Assembly (NCBI RefSeq): GCF_900177805.1
Contig: NZ_FXAX01000004.1
Coordinates: 143,882-207,881 of the forward strand
Length of the DNA stretch: 64,000 bases
Direction: 5' to 3'
From: Fibrobacter sp. UWB13
GTDB lineage: Bacteria > Fibrobacterota > Fibrobacteria > Fibrobacterales > Fibrobacteraceae
The notes beneath the pieces are model-generated. The model was not told where the DNA came from. It ran no database searches and saw only the letters and a program-made list of their open reading frames with translations. How positions within the stretch are numbered: the first letter of the stretch is position 1; the number at the start of each line of letters is the position of its first letter. Shown here in pieces: positions 42,410-50,263 of this stretch. The position numbers and the translations under genes are program-made.

Positions 42410-43813
42410 ATGCTACGTTCAAAGTACCAGATGCTCACGGACTCGCTTTCCGAGAACATTTTCAAGACGAGGACCCAGGCCAACCCGATCATGCTGGTGG
42501 TGCTCGCCTATCTTCTACTCATTGCGATTGGCACCGGGCTTTTAAGTCTCCCCGCATCCACCACTCGCCCCATAGATTTTATCGAAGCCTTTTTCACATC
42601 GATGTCTGCCGTCTGCGTCACCGGACTTTCCGTTGTCGACATTTCTTCTACATATACAGATACAGGCCACTGGTTCATCATCGTCCTCATGCAGCTTGGC
42701 GGACTCGGTATCATGACCGCATCTACAACACTTATCTTGCTTGCCGGCATGCATCCAGGATTTAGCCACCAGTCCGTATTCTTCTCCGAATTCACGCAAG
42801 AAGGAAACATCGACGCAGGTCGCATCCTCAAGGCAGTCATCCCATTTACATTTGTTCTGGAACTCATCGGCGGCACCGTCTACTTCACGCAGTTCGAATC
42901 TATGGAAATGTACGACCGCATTTTATGCTCTGTTTTCCAGGCAGTCAGTTCATTCTGCGGTGTAGGATTTACGTTGTTCCCCAACTCGCTCGAAGGTTTC
43001 CAGTACAACCCCGTCATGAACATCACCACCTGCATCCTCGTACTGGCAGGCGGTTTCGGGTTCCTTGCCATTGCAGAGCTGCGCTACATCTTCGACTTCA
43101 GCCACAAGGAAATCCGCCGCGTTTCTTTGCACACCCGCATTGCGACTTACGGCACCATCATCGTCATCGTCGCAAGCATTCTCGTCTTCTCGTTCACCGA
43201 ATGGAACAACCTCTTTAGCGGACACACCATAGGCGAAAACGCACAATCCGTATTATTCATGGCGTTCACAAGCCGCACGGCAGGACTCAACTCCTTGAAC
43301 ATTCCTGACCTCACGCAGGCATCGCTCTTCTTCTTTATCATCATCATGTTCATCGGCGCAAACCCTGGTAGCTGTGGGGGTGGCATCAAGATTACGACCG
43401 CAGCAGTCATCGGGCTTTTGGGCATAAACAGACTCCTCGGCAGAGAAAAGACTCAAGTCATGGGTCGCACCATCCCGAACAACACCGTCGATAAGGCAAT
43501 TCGAATTTTCGTCGTCGCCATGGTTGTGATTGCTGCGGCAACGCTCATTCTCCTCTGCACCGAAATTCCCTCCGGCACAGCCTACTCCGCCAACAGCACG
43601 CCATTCCTCAAAATTCTGTTCGAAGTCGTGAGCGCTTATGCCACATGCGGACTTTCGATGGGACTTACCGAAGAACTCACCACGGTCGGGAAAATCGTCA
43701 TCTGCTGCGTGATGTTCATCGGACGAATGGGACCATTGTTCCTGATTTCGGCAGTCGCAGGCAAGCTTCAGGACACCGCTTATTACGCCGAAGAAGATAT
43801 AATGGTCGGTTAA
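42410..43813 (+). CDS. ktrB: Potassium uptake channel subunit, KtrB/TrkH family
   Basis: A 467-aa membrane protein with four M1-P-M2 repeats. Each pore loop shows the selectivity Gly region: MSAVCVTGLSVVD, FQAVSSFCGVGFTLF, MAFTSRTAGLNSL and VSAYATCGLSMGL. GANPGSCGGGIKITT before repeat 4 and the final FIGRMGPLFLIS are conserved in the family. It pairs with the cytoplasmic RCK gene that follows after 20 bp. Length and the short single-RCK partner favour the Ktr type over Trk. Codons upstream of this ATG belong to an unrelated open frame across the previous terminator and are not used. Confidence 0.92.
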   Translation: MLRSKYQMLTDSLSENIFKTRTQANPIMLVVLAYLLLIAIGTGLLSLPASTTRPIDFIEAFFTSMSAVCVTGLSVVDISSTYTDTGHWFIIVLMQLGGLGIMTASTTLILLAGMHPGFSHQSVFFSEFTQEGNIDAGRILKAVIPFTFVLELIGGTVYFTQFESMEMYDRILCSVFQAVSSFCGVGFTLFPNSLEGFQYNPVMNITTCILVLAGGFGFLAIAELRYIFDFSHKEIRRVSLHTRIATYGTIIVIVASILVFSFTEWNNLFSGHTIGENAQSVLFMAFTSRTAGLNSLNIPDLTQASLFFFIIIMFIGANPGSCGGGIKITTAAVIGLLGINRLLGREKTQVMGRTIPNNTVDKAIRIFVVAMVVIAAATLILLCTEIPSGTAYSANSTPFLKILFEVVSAYATCGLSMGLTEELTTVGKIVICCVMFIGRMGPLFLISAVAGKLQDTAYYAEEDIMVG

Positions 43814-43821
43814 CTTAATAC

Positions 43822-43827
43822 TATATT
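43822..43827 (+). promoter_or_regulatory. Candidate -10 box of a leaderless transcript inside the ktr pair
   Basis: TATATT ends 6 nt before the RCK-gene ATG, in the 20-bp gap after ktrB. If active it lets the regulatory subunit be made independently of the channel. Confidence 0.45.
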
Positions 43828-43833
43828 TAAATT

Positions 43834-44493
43834 ATGGCTTCTAGACAATTCGTGATTATCGGTCTTGGGAATTCGGCAAACTACCTTGCCCGTCATTTGA
43901 CGTCGCTCGGTCATGACATCATGGTCATCGACTCTCATCCCGAAAAAGTCCAAGACTTCGCCAGCATGGTCTCGCAAGCCGTTGTCGCCGACAGCACCCG
44001 CAAAAAGCAGCTCGCCTCCATCCCGTCATTAACCAAGGCGGATAGCGTTATCGTCTGCATCGGTAGCAACCTGGAAGCATCCCTCCTCACCATCCTGAAC
44101 CTAAAGGAACTCGGAGTCAAGCACATCATCGCAAAGTCGAGCAGTGCCGAACACACGAGCATTTTGGAAAAGCTTGGCGTTACAGATATTTTCCACCCGG
44201 AACGCGACGCTGCCATAAGCCTTGCCGAACGCTTGAACCGCCCGAACATGGTCGACTTCCTTCCGTTCATGGAAGGCTATTCCATCGTGGAACTTGTCTG
44301 TCCCAAGCAATTTATCGGTAAAACTCTTAAGACGCTGTCGCTCACGCACAAGTACGGCGTGCAGGTGATCGCCATTCGCGATCCGCAGGAGCCAACGCCT
44401 AAAATCGGTAACATTGCAGATGTCATCTTGCAAGAAGACGACGTGCTGTTCATCATCGGGCCAAACGAAGCTCTCGACAAATTAAAGGACTAG
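43834..44493 (+). CDS. ktrA: Potassium uptake regulatory subunit, KtrA/TrkA (RCK) family
   Basis: A 219-aa cytoplasmic protein: an RCK_N Rossmann domain (residues 1-125) with VIIGLGNSANYLARHL and the ribose-binding acid VIDSHPEK, then an RCK_C domain (135-219) with GKTLKTLSLTHKYGVQVIAI and a closing VLFIIGPNEAL. One module only, as in KtrA; TrkA has two. The nucleotide loop reads GLGNSA where GxGxxG is usual, a mild deviation. It gates KtrB in response to nucleotides. Its TAG stop overlaps the convergent regulator's TAG in a CTAG palindrome. Confidence 0.9.
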   Translation: MASRQFVIIGLGNSANYLARHLTSLGHDIMVIDSHPEKVQDFASMVSQAVVADSTRKKQLASIPSLTKADSVIVCIGSNLEASLLTILNLKELGVKHIIAKSSSAEHTSILEKLGVTDIFHPERDAAISLAERLNRPNMVDFLPFMEGYSIVELVCPKQFIGKTLKTLSLTHKYGVQVIAIRDPQEPTPKIGNIADVILQEDDVLFIIGPNEALDKLKD

Positions 44494-44909
44494 TTTAATC
44501 CGCCTTCTCCGACCGCGCACTTGTCGCACAGTCCAAACATATAGAGCGAAGTTCCCTGCAAGGTAAATCCGGAGGGAATCATCTGTGTGCAATCTGGCGG
44601 CGCTATAAAGATATCATAGACCTTGCCGCATTTTCTGCACTTGAAATGGCTATGCGGAGAGCAGTCCGCATCGTAGCGCAAGAAGCCGTCGCCAAAATCC
44701 AGCGAAATCGCCAAGTCATTTTCGAGCAACAGTTCCAATGTATTGTAGACCGTCGTGCGCGAAAGCGACGGGTATTTTGGCAAAAGCGCCATATAGATTT
44801 CATCGACCGTCGGGTGCGTCTTGACTCCCCGCAGGTAATGGTAGACACAAACCCTCTGCAGCGAAGGCCTTATGCCGTGATCCTTGAGTATGCTTGCTGT
44901 ATCCTGCAT
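44490..44909 (-). CDS. Fur-family metalloregulator (PerR-like)
   Basis: A 139-aa winged-helix regulator. The DNA-binding part is LKDHGIRPSLQRVCVYHYL ... HPTVDEIYMALLPKYPSLSRTTVYNTLELLLEN. The metal part has HSHFKCRKCGKVYDI and the second Cys pair CDKC, which together bind structural zinc. Fur and PerR cannot be told apart by these alone, but its place just downstream of rubrerythrin favours a peroxide-stress role. AAGGGG lies before the ATG used; upstream in-frame codons cross the terminator hairpin. Its stop overlaps that of ktrA. Confidence 0.88.
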   Translation of the reverse strand: MQDTASILKDHGIRPSLQRVCVYHYLRGVKTHPTVDEIYMALLPKYPSLSRTTVYNTLELLLENDLAISLDFGDGFLRYDADCSPHSHFKCRKCGKVYDIFIAPPDCTQMIPSGFTLQGTSLYMFGLCDKCAVGEGGLN

Positions 44910-44940
44910 ATCACACCCCTTTTCCTCAAACATTCCATAA

Positions 44941-44978
44941 AAAAGCGGCCCCGCACGCCCTGAGACGTCCGGAACCGC
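44941..44978 (-). terminator. Terminator between rubrerythrin and the Fur-family gene
   Basis: Minus-strand GCGGTTCCG / CGGGGCCGC hairpin (two G-U pairs) followed by TTTTTT, 14 bp past the rubrerythrin stop. It may let only part of the transcript read through into the regulator. Confidence 0.75.
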
Positions 44979-44992
44979 ACCACACTCCAATC

Positions 44993-45550
44993 TTACTTGA
45001 AGTAGCGACCGAGCAAGCCCTGGAAAGCAGAGCCGTGACGGGCCTCGTCCTTACACATTTCATGAACAGTGTCATGGATAGCATCGTAACCGAGTTCCTT
45101 GGCGCGCTTTGCAAGAGCAAGCTTGCCTTCAGTTGCTCCCGCTTCGGCAGCAACGCGAAGTTCCAGGTTCTTCTTGGTGTCGGCATAGACGACTTCGCCC
45201 AAGAGTTCTGCAAACTTGGCAGCATGTTCAGCTTCTTCGAAAGCGATGCGCTTGTAAGCTTCAGCCACTTCCGGGAATCCTTCGCGGTCCGCCTGACGGC
45301 TCATCGCAAGGTACATGCCCACTTCGGTACATTCACCCGCGAAATTTTCACGGAGGCCCTGCACCACTTCGGCATCCAAGCCCTGAGCGACACCGACCTT
45401 GTGTTCGTCAGCCCAGACAATCTTCCCTGCAGCAGGCGTTTCCACCTTTTCGAAGAACTTGCTCTTCGGAGCGTGGCACTGCGGGCATTCTTCCGGAGCT
45501 TCCGGACCCATGTGAACGTAACCGCAAACTTTGCAAACCCAGACCTTCAT
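44993..45550 (-). CDS. Reverse-type rubrerythrin
   Basis: A 185-aa peroxide-scavenging protein. The rubredoxin domain is N-terminal ([12 protein letters not shown] ... [11 protein letters not shown], residues 4-30) instead of C-terminal, the layout called reverse rubrerythrin in anaerobes. The diiron four-helix domain follows, with [32 protein letters not shown] and [12 protein letters not shown] providing the Glu/His ligands. It reduces hydrogen peroxide in strict anaerobes. It is followed by a PerR-like gene, a probable regulator. There is an AGGAGA site before the ATG, and strong codon bias suggests high expression. Confidence 0.93.
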   Translation of the reverse strand: MKVWVCKVCGYVHMGPEAPEECPQCHAPKSKFFEKVETPAAGKIVWADEHKVGVAQGLDAEVVQGLRENFAGECTEVGMYLAMSRQADREGFPEVAEAYKRIAFEEAEHAAKFAELLGEVVYADTKKNLELRVAAEAGATEGKLALAKRAKELGYDAIHDTVHEMCKDEARHGSAFQGLLGRYFK

Positions 45551-45723
45551 ATCTTCTCCTTTTCCGCTATGCGGAATTTGATGAAATATTACAAAAACTC
45601 ATTTAATTTTGTTCTTGTTTTTGTAACAATTAAAAATATATAATTATTTCAACAAAAGTCAATAGCTTGAAGAAAAAAAAATTAATCATCGCATTTCGCC
45701 AGATTCTACCAAATCGACAGCAT

Positions 45724-45750
45724 AAAAAAAAACGACCCGTTCGGGTCGAT
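45724..45750. terminator. Terminator near the unknown secreted-protein gene
   Basis: CGACCCG-tt-CGGGTCG hairpin; on the minus strand it is followed by TTTTTTTT, 27 bp past the stop of the gene at 45777. The remaining spacer up to rubrerythrin (45551-45723) is AT-rich promoter-like sequence. Confidence 0.85.
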
Positions 45751-45776
45751 TTAGCGCTTTTAGCTTTTTTGGAATT

Positions 45777-46355
45777 TTAGAAAGCAGCCGCTTCCGGAGC
45801 TTTTTCGCGAGCACGCTTGGCTTCGCTTTCCGTAGCGAGCTGGCGGTGCGTTACAGAACCTACTGCATAATAGCGATTACCCTTCTGGATCACCGCGGTA
45901 TAAGCATCGAGAGCCTTCACCGAGAACCATTCCTGGTAGAGATTATGCACATTTTCTTTAAGGTTCGAAAGTTCGCTAATAGCCGGCGCACCAGATGCCT
46001 TGCCATACTTGAGCGTAAACTGGTCAGACATATAGGCAACAGCTTCAAAAGTCTTGCTCAAGCGAGCACGTTCGACACGACCTGTACGGATTTCAAAGGC
46101 ATAGAACTTATCATTCTTATTGAAAATGAAGTCAACCTGAACTGGCAGTTCGCCGAACATATAAACAGGAATCACCACGCGTTCGCCAATGCCCGTCTGA
46201 CCGTAAGGTTCGTAACCTTTTTTCATCATTTCTTCGATAACGGTTTCACGAGCGGCCCCAAATGGAATGCCAGCAAAATTATTCTGAGACTGTGCTTGCA
46301 CATGAAGCGAAAGCACAAGAATCAAAAAAGTTATGACAATTCCGAACTTGGACAC
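45777..46355 (-). CDS. Exported protein of unknown function
   Basis: A 192-aa protein with a signal peptide (SKFGIVITFLILVLSLHVQAQ). The mature part begins NNFAGIPFGAARETVIEEMMKKGYEPYG, a pattern common in small periplasmic proteins that open with 'G(I/V)PFG' and a helix. Strand-rich text follows (VQVDFIFNKNDKFYAFEIRTG) and the C-terminus is Ala/Glu/Lys-rich. I do not recognise a named family. The start is GTG, 6 nt after GAGGAG. It is divergent from aroC. Confidence 0.75.
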   Translation of the reverse strand: MSKFGIVITFLILVLSLHVQAQSQNNFAGIPFGAARETVIEEMMKKGYEPYGQTGIGERVVIPVYMFGELPVQVDFIFNKNDKFYAFEIRTGRVERARLSKTFEAVAYMSDQFTLKYGKASGAPAISELSNLKENVHNLYQEWFSVKALDAYTAVIQKGNRYYAVGSVTHRQLATESEAKRAREKAPEAAAF

Positions 46356-46446
46356 GATTGACTCCTCTAGATATTGTAAAAGATAGTAAACTTTTTCTAA
46401 GTAAGCAAAAAATTTTCATAAAAAAAAGTTTTTTTGGTCCAAAATT

Positions 46447-46452
46447 TATATT
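46447..46452 (+). promoter_or_regulatory. Candidate -10 box of a leaderless transcript (aroC)
   Basis: TATATT followed by TGGTCAC and ATG; spacing 7 nt. The sequence TATATTTGGTnA-CATG is nearly the same as before the lipoprotein at 41413. Confidence 0.5.
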
Positions 46453-46459
46453 TGGTCAC

Positions 46460-47542
46460 ATGTCAAGCACGTTTGGAAAGATATTTTCTGTCACAACATG
46501 GGGTGAATCCCATGGTCCTGCTGTCGGAGCCGTCCTCGATGGATGCCCCGCCGGCCTCCCAATCACCGAAGAAATGATTCAGGCAGAACTGAATCGCAGG
46601 CGCCCGGGCCAGGGCAAACTGACGACTCCCCGTAACGAAAAAGATACGGTGAAGATTCTTTCTGGCGTTTTCGAAGGCAAAACAACTGGCACGCCCATCT
46701 CGTTTGTCGTATTTAATGAAGACCAGCATAGCAAGGACTATGCCGACATCGCCAAGTGGTACAGACCGGGGCACGCAGACCTCTGCTACGACCTCAAGTA
46801 CGGGTTCCGCGATTACCGAGGCGGAGGCAGAAGCTCTGCCCGCGAGACCATCGGTCGCGTAGCCGCAGGCGCCGTCGCGAAAGCATTCCTCAAGACCGTC
46901 GCAGGTACGGAATTTCTCTCGTGGGTTTCTTCCGTCGGTACAGTCGATGGAACTACGCCCGACTTGAACACACTAACGCTTGACCAGATTGAAGCTTCCC
47001 CCGTCCGCTGCCCGGATGCTGACGCCAGCGCCAAGATGGAACAGGCTATCCTGGAGGCGAAGTCCAAGGGCGATAGCATCGGTGGGACCGTAGCGCTTCT
47101 CGTGAAAAACGTTCCGGCAGCCCTCGGCGAACCGGTATTCGACAGGCTTGACGCCCTCCTTGCTCAGGCAATGCTTTCCATACCGGCATGCAAGGGATTT
47201 GAAATCGGCAGTGGCTTTGCTGCAGCACGCATGCACGGCAGCGAGCACAATGATGAAATTTACGTAGAAGGCAACACCTACCACACGCGTACAAACAACG
47301 CGGGTGGTAGCCTTGGCGGCATCTCTAACGGTGAACCGATTTACTGCCGCATGGCATTCAAGCCGACCGCCACGATTTCGCAGTTGCAAAAGACCGCCGG
47401 CCGCGGTTACGAGAATGGAGAACTTGCCGCCAAGGGAAGGCACGATCCTTGTGTTGCCGTCCGCGCTCCCGTGATTGTCGAAAGCATGGCAGCCCTCGTC
47501 CTTGCCGACCTCTACCTGCAGCAAAAACGCAACTGCTTGTAA
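46460..47542 (+). CDS. aroC: Chorismate synthase
   Basis: A 360-aa FMN-dependent enzyme that makes chorismate from EPSP, the last common step for aromatic compounds. All signatures are present: MSSTFGKIFSVTTWGESHGPAVGAVLDGCPAGL, RRRPGQGKLTTPRNEKD, RPGHADLCYDLKYGFRDYRGGGRSSARET and NNAGGSLGGISNGEPI, with the final GRHDPCVAVRAPVIVE. The length equals E. coli AroC. The frame is open 34 codons upstream without homology, so this ATG is right. No ribosome site is present. It is the only aro gene here. Confidence 0.96.
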   Translation: MSSTFGKIFSVTTWGESHGPAVGAVLDGCPAGLPITEEMIQAELNRRRPGQGKLTTPRNEKDTVKILSGVFEGKTTGTPISFVVFNEDQHSKDYADIAKWYRPGHADLCYDLKYGFRDYRGGGRSSARETIGRVAAGAVAKAFLKTVAGTEFLSWVSSVGTVDGTTPDLNTLTLDQIEASPVRCPDADASAKMEQAILEAKSKGDSIGGTVALLVKNVPAALGEPVFDRLDALLAQAMLSIPACKGFEIGSGFAAARMHGSEHNDEIYVEGNTYHTRTNNAGGSLGGISNGEPIYCRMAFKPTATISQLQKTAGRGYENGELAAKGRHDPCVAVRAPVIVESMAALVLADLYLQQKRNCL

Positions 47543-47575
47543 AGCTATGTGCAACTTCGGCTTGTCCCCCCGGAC

Positions 47576-47727
47576 TGTCATCCCGGATTTATTGTGCAAG
47601 CACAAGGCCCTTCGGCTCAGCTATGTCAAAGATTAAAATCTTTGACGCAGCGTTCGCCTCGTTCGCCTTTCCGGGGTCGCCATCTCGCTTATGAAAAGGC
47701 GATGCCGGAACGGAGTCCGGCATGACA
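47576..47727 (+). repeat. Composite intergenic repeat region after aroC
   Basis: Starts with TGTCATCCCGGA (47576), includes CCTTCGGCTCAGC (47609-47621, also inverted at 33226), a hairpin GTCAAAGAT-taaa-ATCTTTGAC (47625-47646), and ends with ATGCCGGA-acggag-TCCGGCATGACA (47702-47727). The two REP-like ends bracket the block, which has no open frame of note and may also serve as a terminator for aroC. Confidence 0.65.
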
Positions 47728-47745
47728 TGCATCGAGGCACTGCTA

Positions 47746-48615
47746 ATGATATACACAACGAAGCCTTTCCGTCTTGCAGCAGCCGCAATCTACCGGATTG
47801 CGTACAAGCTACACCACAAATTATTTTTGCGGCCACAACCGCCCATTAAGACTCCCGTCATCATCGTCGGGAGTTACCTAGCAGGCGGTGCCGGAAAGAC
47901 TCCGTTCACCATCTGGCTTGCAAAGCGTCTTCAAGAACAAGGTAAAAAAGTCGCGATTCTTTGCCACAGCGCCGCATGGGACGAATTCATCATGATGCAG
48001 CAGGAACTCGACAACGTATTCGCGACCAAGAACCGCTACAAGACCGCCAAGGAAATTCAGGACAAATTCGATATTATCCTTTGCGACGACGGCTTTGAAG
48101 ACTCGCGTTTTACAGGCGCCCACTACATCTGTCTCGACTGGCAAGAACCACCAACATCATGGAAAAGCCTTTTGCCAAGCGGCCCTTTTCGCAGCCTAAA
48201 ACAAGACCACGACGAACGCCAAATCACCCATCTCCGTTGTTTCGATTCATTCATCCAAGCACCCGACATCCAGTTCGCCATTAAATCCATAACAAATTAC
48301 ATTCCGGGTAAGCCATTCACCGCCACCATCATTTGCGGACTCGGATCCCCCAACCGCTTTATCGACGACATCCGCTCATTTGCAACGCCCTGCGGTATCC
48401 AAATCAACAAAATAATTACACGTTCCGACCACGACAAACACTTCCCAGTAGTCGTTCAAGCAGAGCTTTCGCAAGACCACGATATTATTATTTCTCAGAA
48501 AGACGCCTGCCGTCTGCCACAAACAGTCCTCAACCACGCCAAGCTCCACATCGCAATCCAAAAAATCGAAGTTTCCCCAAAAGTTCAAGGATTGGTTGCC
48601 ACAGTAACCACCTAA
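47746..48615 (+). CDS. lpxK: Tetraacyldisaccharide 4'-kinase LpxK
   Basis: A 289-aa inner-membrane kinase that adds the 4' phosphate of lipid A. The Walker A motif VGSYLAGGAGKTPFTIWL sits near residue 35 after a membrane-associated N-terminus, and IILCDDGFEDSRF matches the DDGxQ catalytic/Walker B-type segment. It is some 40 residues shorter than E. coli LpxK, mostly in the middle, where AILCHSAAWDEF replaces the usual SRGYG loop. The first ATG of the frame lies inside a palindromic repeat; the one used follows GAGG by 8 nt. lpxA is far away at 9743. Confidence 0.82.
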   Translation: MIYTTKPFRLAAAAIYRIAYKLHHKLFLRPQPPIKTPVIIVGSYLAGGAGKTPFTIWLAKRLQEQGKKVAILCHSAAWDEFIMMQQELDNVFATKNRYKTAKEIQDKFDIILCDDGFEDSRFTGAHYICLDWQEPPTSWKSLLPSGPFRSLKQDHDERQITHLRCFDSFIQAPDIQFAIKSITNYIPGKPFTATIICGLGSPNRFIDDIRSFATPCGIQINKIITRSDHDKHFPVVVQAELSQDHDIIISQKDACRLPQTVLNHAKLHIAIQKIEVSPKVQGLVATVTT

Positions 48616-48695
48616 CAAGGCTTTCTTAATAAATAATCGTAAACTTTTCCCTTTTTTATTGTATTTTTAAAAGGTAAGAACTAGGGAGAAAAAAT

Positions 48696-50249
48696 ATGAA
48701 TTTGCGTCAGCGTTTTGCCGAACTTCTTCAGATCATTACCAAAGACATTCCAGAAAGAGAATACTATGTGCAGTTGGGATTCCTCACCGCACTCATTCAG
48801 GAACCGTTCTACTTGTACGGTCGCCCCGGCTGCGGAAGCTCCCTCTTTATCCGCAGAATTTCGAGCGCATTCAAGGACGCCCGCGTTTTGAAGCTCGGGA
48901 AAAAGCAAAGACAGCTCCCTGACAACATCAACGATTTCAATCTGATTATCTTCGATAACTTCACGCCCAACGACGAACAGAGCAAGAGTAATCTCCAGAT
49001 TGTCATCCACGATCACGAAAAGAATTCCATCATCATCTCGGGTGACCAAAAGCCGGAATCCGCATTGAGCAGGTCCGAAGTGAGCGACCAAGTCACGCTT
49101 ACCATCATGCTCCCCGACAGCATTTCTTCGGAAGCCCTTTGCAAGCTCCTGCAAATTCACGGTACAGACAGTAACGTCAACGTTCCGCCCGCAATTGCCA
49201 TCAGCGCCGAAGAACAGGCTCAGTGGATTCAGGAAATCAGCAAAGTCACGCTTTCCCCGAACACGCTCGCCGTCATCGGCAAGGTTGCAGAGACCTGTGA
49301 AAAGAACTGCGTTTACGTGCCCATCCGCAGATGGCTCGCCCTTTCGAACATGATCAAGGCAATCGCATACCTCAACGGGCGCTCCGAAACCAAGCTTATC
49401 GATACATTCTTCCTCGGCACATCCATCTGGGGACGTAGCGCATCTAACACCGCCATTTCCGAAAGCTATAAGCAGATTCTCAAAGAGCAATTATATAAGA
49501 ACACGCCGAGCCTCCTAGAAACGCCTTATGACGCCAACAGCCTGCTCATGCGCGTGAACCATCTTGTCCACAGCTCCAACAACCTTTACGAAACCAAACC
49601 GTTCAACGGCGAGAAATGCCTCGCCTACCGCATCACGATTGCAGGCGAATCCGTACCGCTTTACGCGCCGCTCAAATACATCGAAACAGATGTCAGCTTC
49701 AATCCGTACAACGAACTCCGCCAAATCGAAAAGCGTGTTGTCTGCAATTACCACGGTACTTCGAACTGCACTATTTCCATCGATCCACAAGTCCGTACAA
49801 GCGGGCTGCGCAGTTCCGTGAACCAGTCCAATGCCGCTTGCACAAAGTTCGAAGAATTCGGTACACTCCCGACATACATCTTGAGAGAAAACGCGCCAGA
49901 AATCATCGAAGAGAAAAAAGTTCTTCGCGACACGCTGAATGCCGAAATCAAGGAATCCATGGACCGCGAAACGGCAAACCTAGTCGCCTTGCGTAACACA
50001 TATAAATTATTCAACGAATCGAAGGACGACCTTTTCTGCTTTACGCAGATGTTCAACGCCGTCCAAAGCGATATCAAGGCACAGTTCGACAACACCGCAA
50101 ACATCATCAAGACCATCAAGAAGGCAAGCGAAGTCATCGCATCGTTCTCAAATAACATGCTCAAGACTCCGAACCTCGTCGGTAAGCCGCAAGCCAAGCC
50201 ACAGGCGCAGGCACCACAGGCGGCTCAGCCTTCTAATGCCGAAAAATAA
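48696..50249 (+). CDS. RavA-like MoxR AAA+ protein with inactivated ATP site
   Basis: A 517-aa protein that aligns with E. coli RavA over most of its length: FLTALIQEPFYLYGRPG (RavA LLAALSGESVFLLGPPG), RRISSAFKDAR, WIQEISKVTLSPNTLAVI and YVPIRRWLALSNMIKAIAYLNGRS, then a LARA-type middle and helical C-terminus. The Walker A reads G42-RPGCGS-S49: the Lys is Ser48. Walker B reads IIFDNF (DN for DE). About 30 residues between them are missing. It is therefore probably a structural pseudo-ATPase. The C-terminus is Pro/Gln/Ala-rich. GGGAG lies upstream of the ATG. The next gene starts 14 bp later. Confidence 0.8.
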   Translation: MNLRQRFAELLQIITKDIPEREYYVQLGFLTALIQEPFYLYGRPGCGSSLFIRRISSAFKDARVLKLGKKQRQLPDNINDFNLIIFDNFTPNDEQSKSNLQIVIHDHEKNSIIISGDQKPESALSRSEVSDQVTLTIMLPDSISSEALCKLLQIHGTDSNVNVPPAIAISAEEQAQWIQEISKVTLSPNTLAVIGKVAETCEKNCVYVPIRRWLALSNMIKAIAYLNGRSETKLIDTFFLGTSIWGRSASNTAISESYKQILKEQLYKNTPSLLETPYDANSLLMRVNHLVHSSNNLYETKPFNGEKCLAYRITIAGESVPLYAPLKYIETDVSFNPYNELRQIEKRVVCNYHGTSNCTISIDPQVRTSGLRSSVNQSNAACTKFEEFGTLPTYILRENAPEIIEEKKVLRDTLNAEIKESMDRETANLVALRNTYKLFNESKDDLFCFTQMFNAVQSDIKAQFDNTANIIKTIKKASEVIASFSNNMLKTPNLVGKPQAKPQAQAPQAAQPSNAEK

Positions 50250-50263
50250 CGTATATTGAGGGC

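Noticed and set aside
43834..44493. KtrA nucleotide loop GLGNSA lacking the third Gly as a sign of inactivation
   Set aside because: RCK domains tolerate Ala at this place and the ribose-binding Asp is kept, so this is not good evidence of a dead protein.
47722..47745. Earlier ATG for lpxK
   Set aside because: It lies within the ATGACA end of a palindromic repeat; the ATG at 47746 has GAGG at good spacing.
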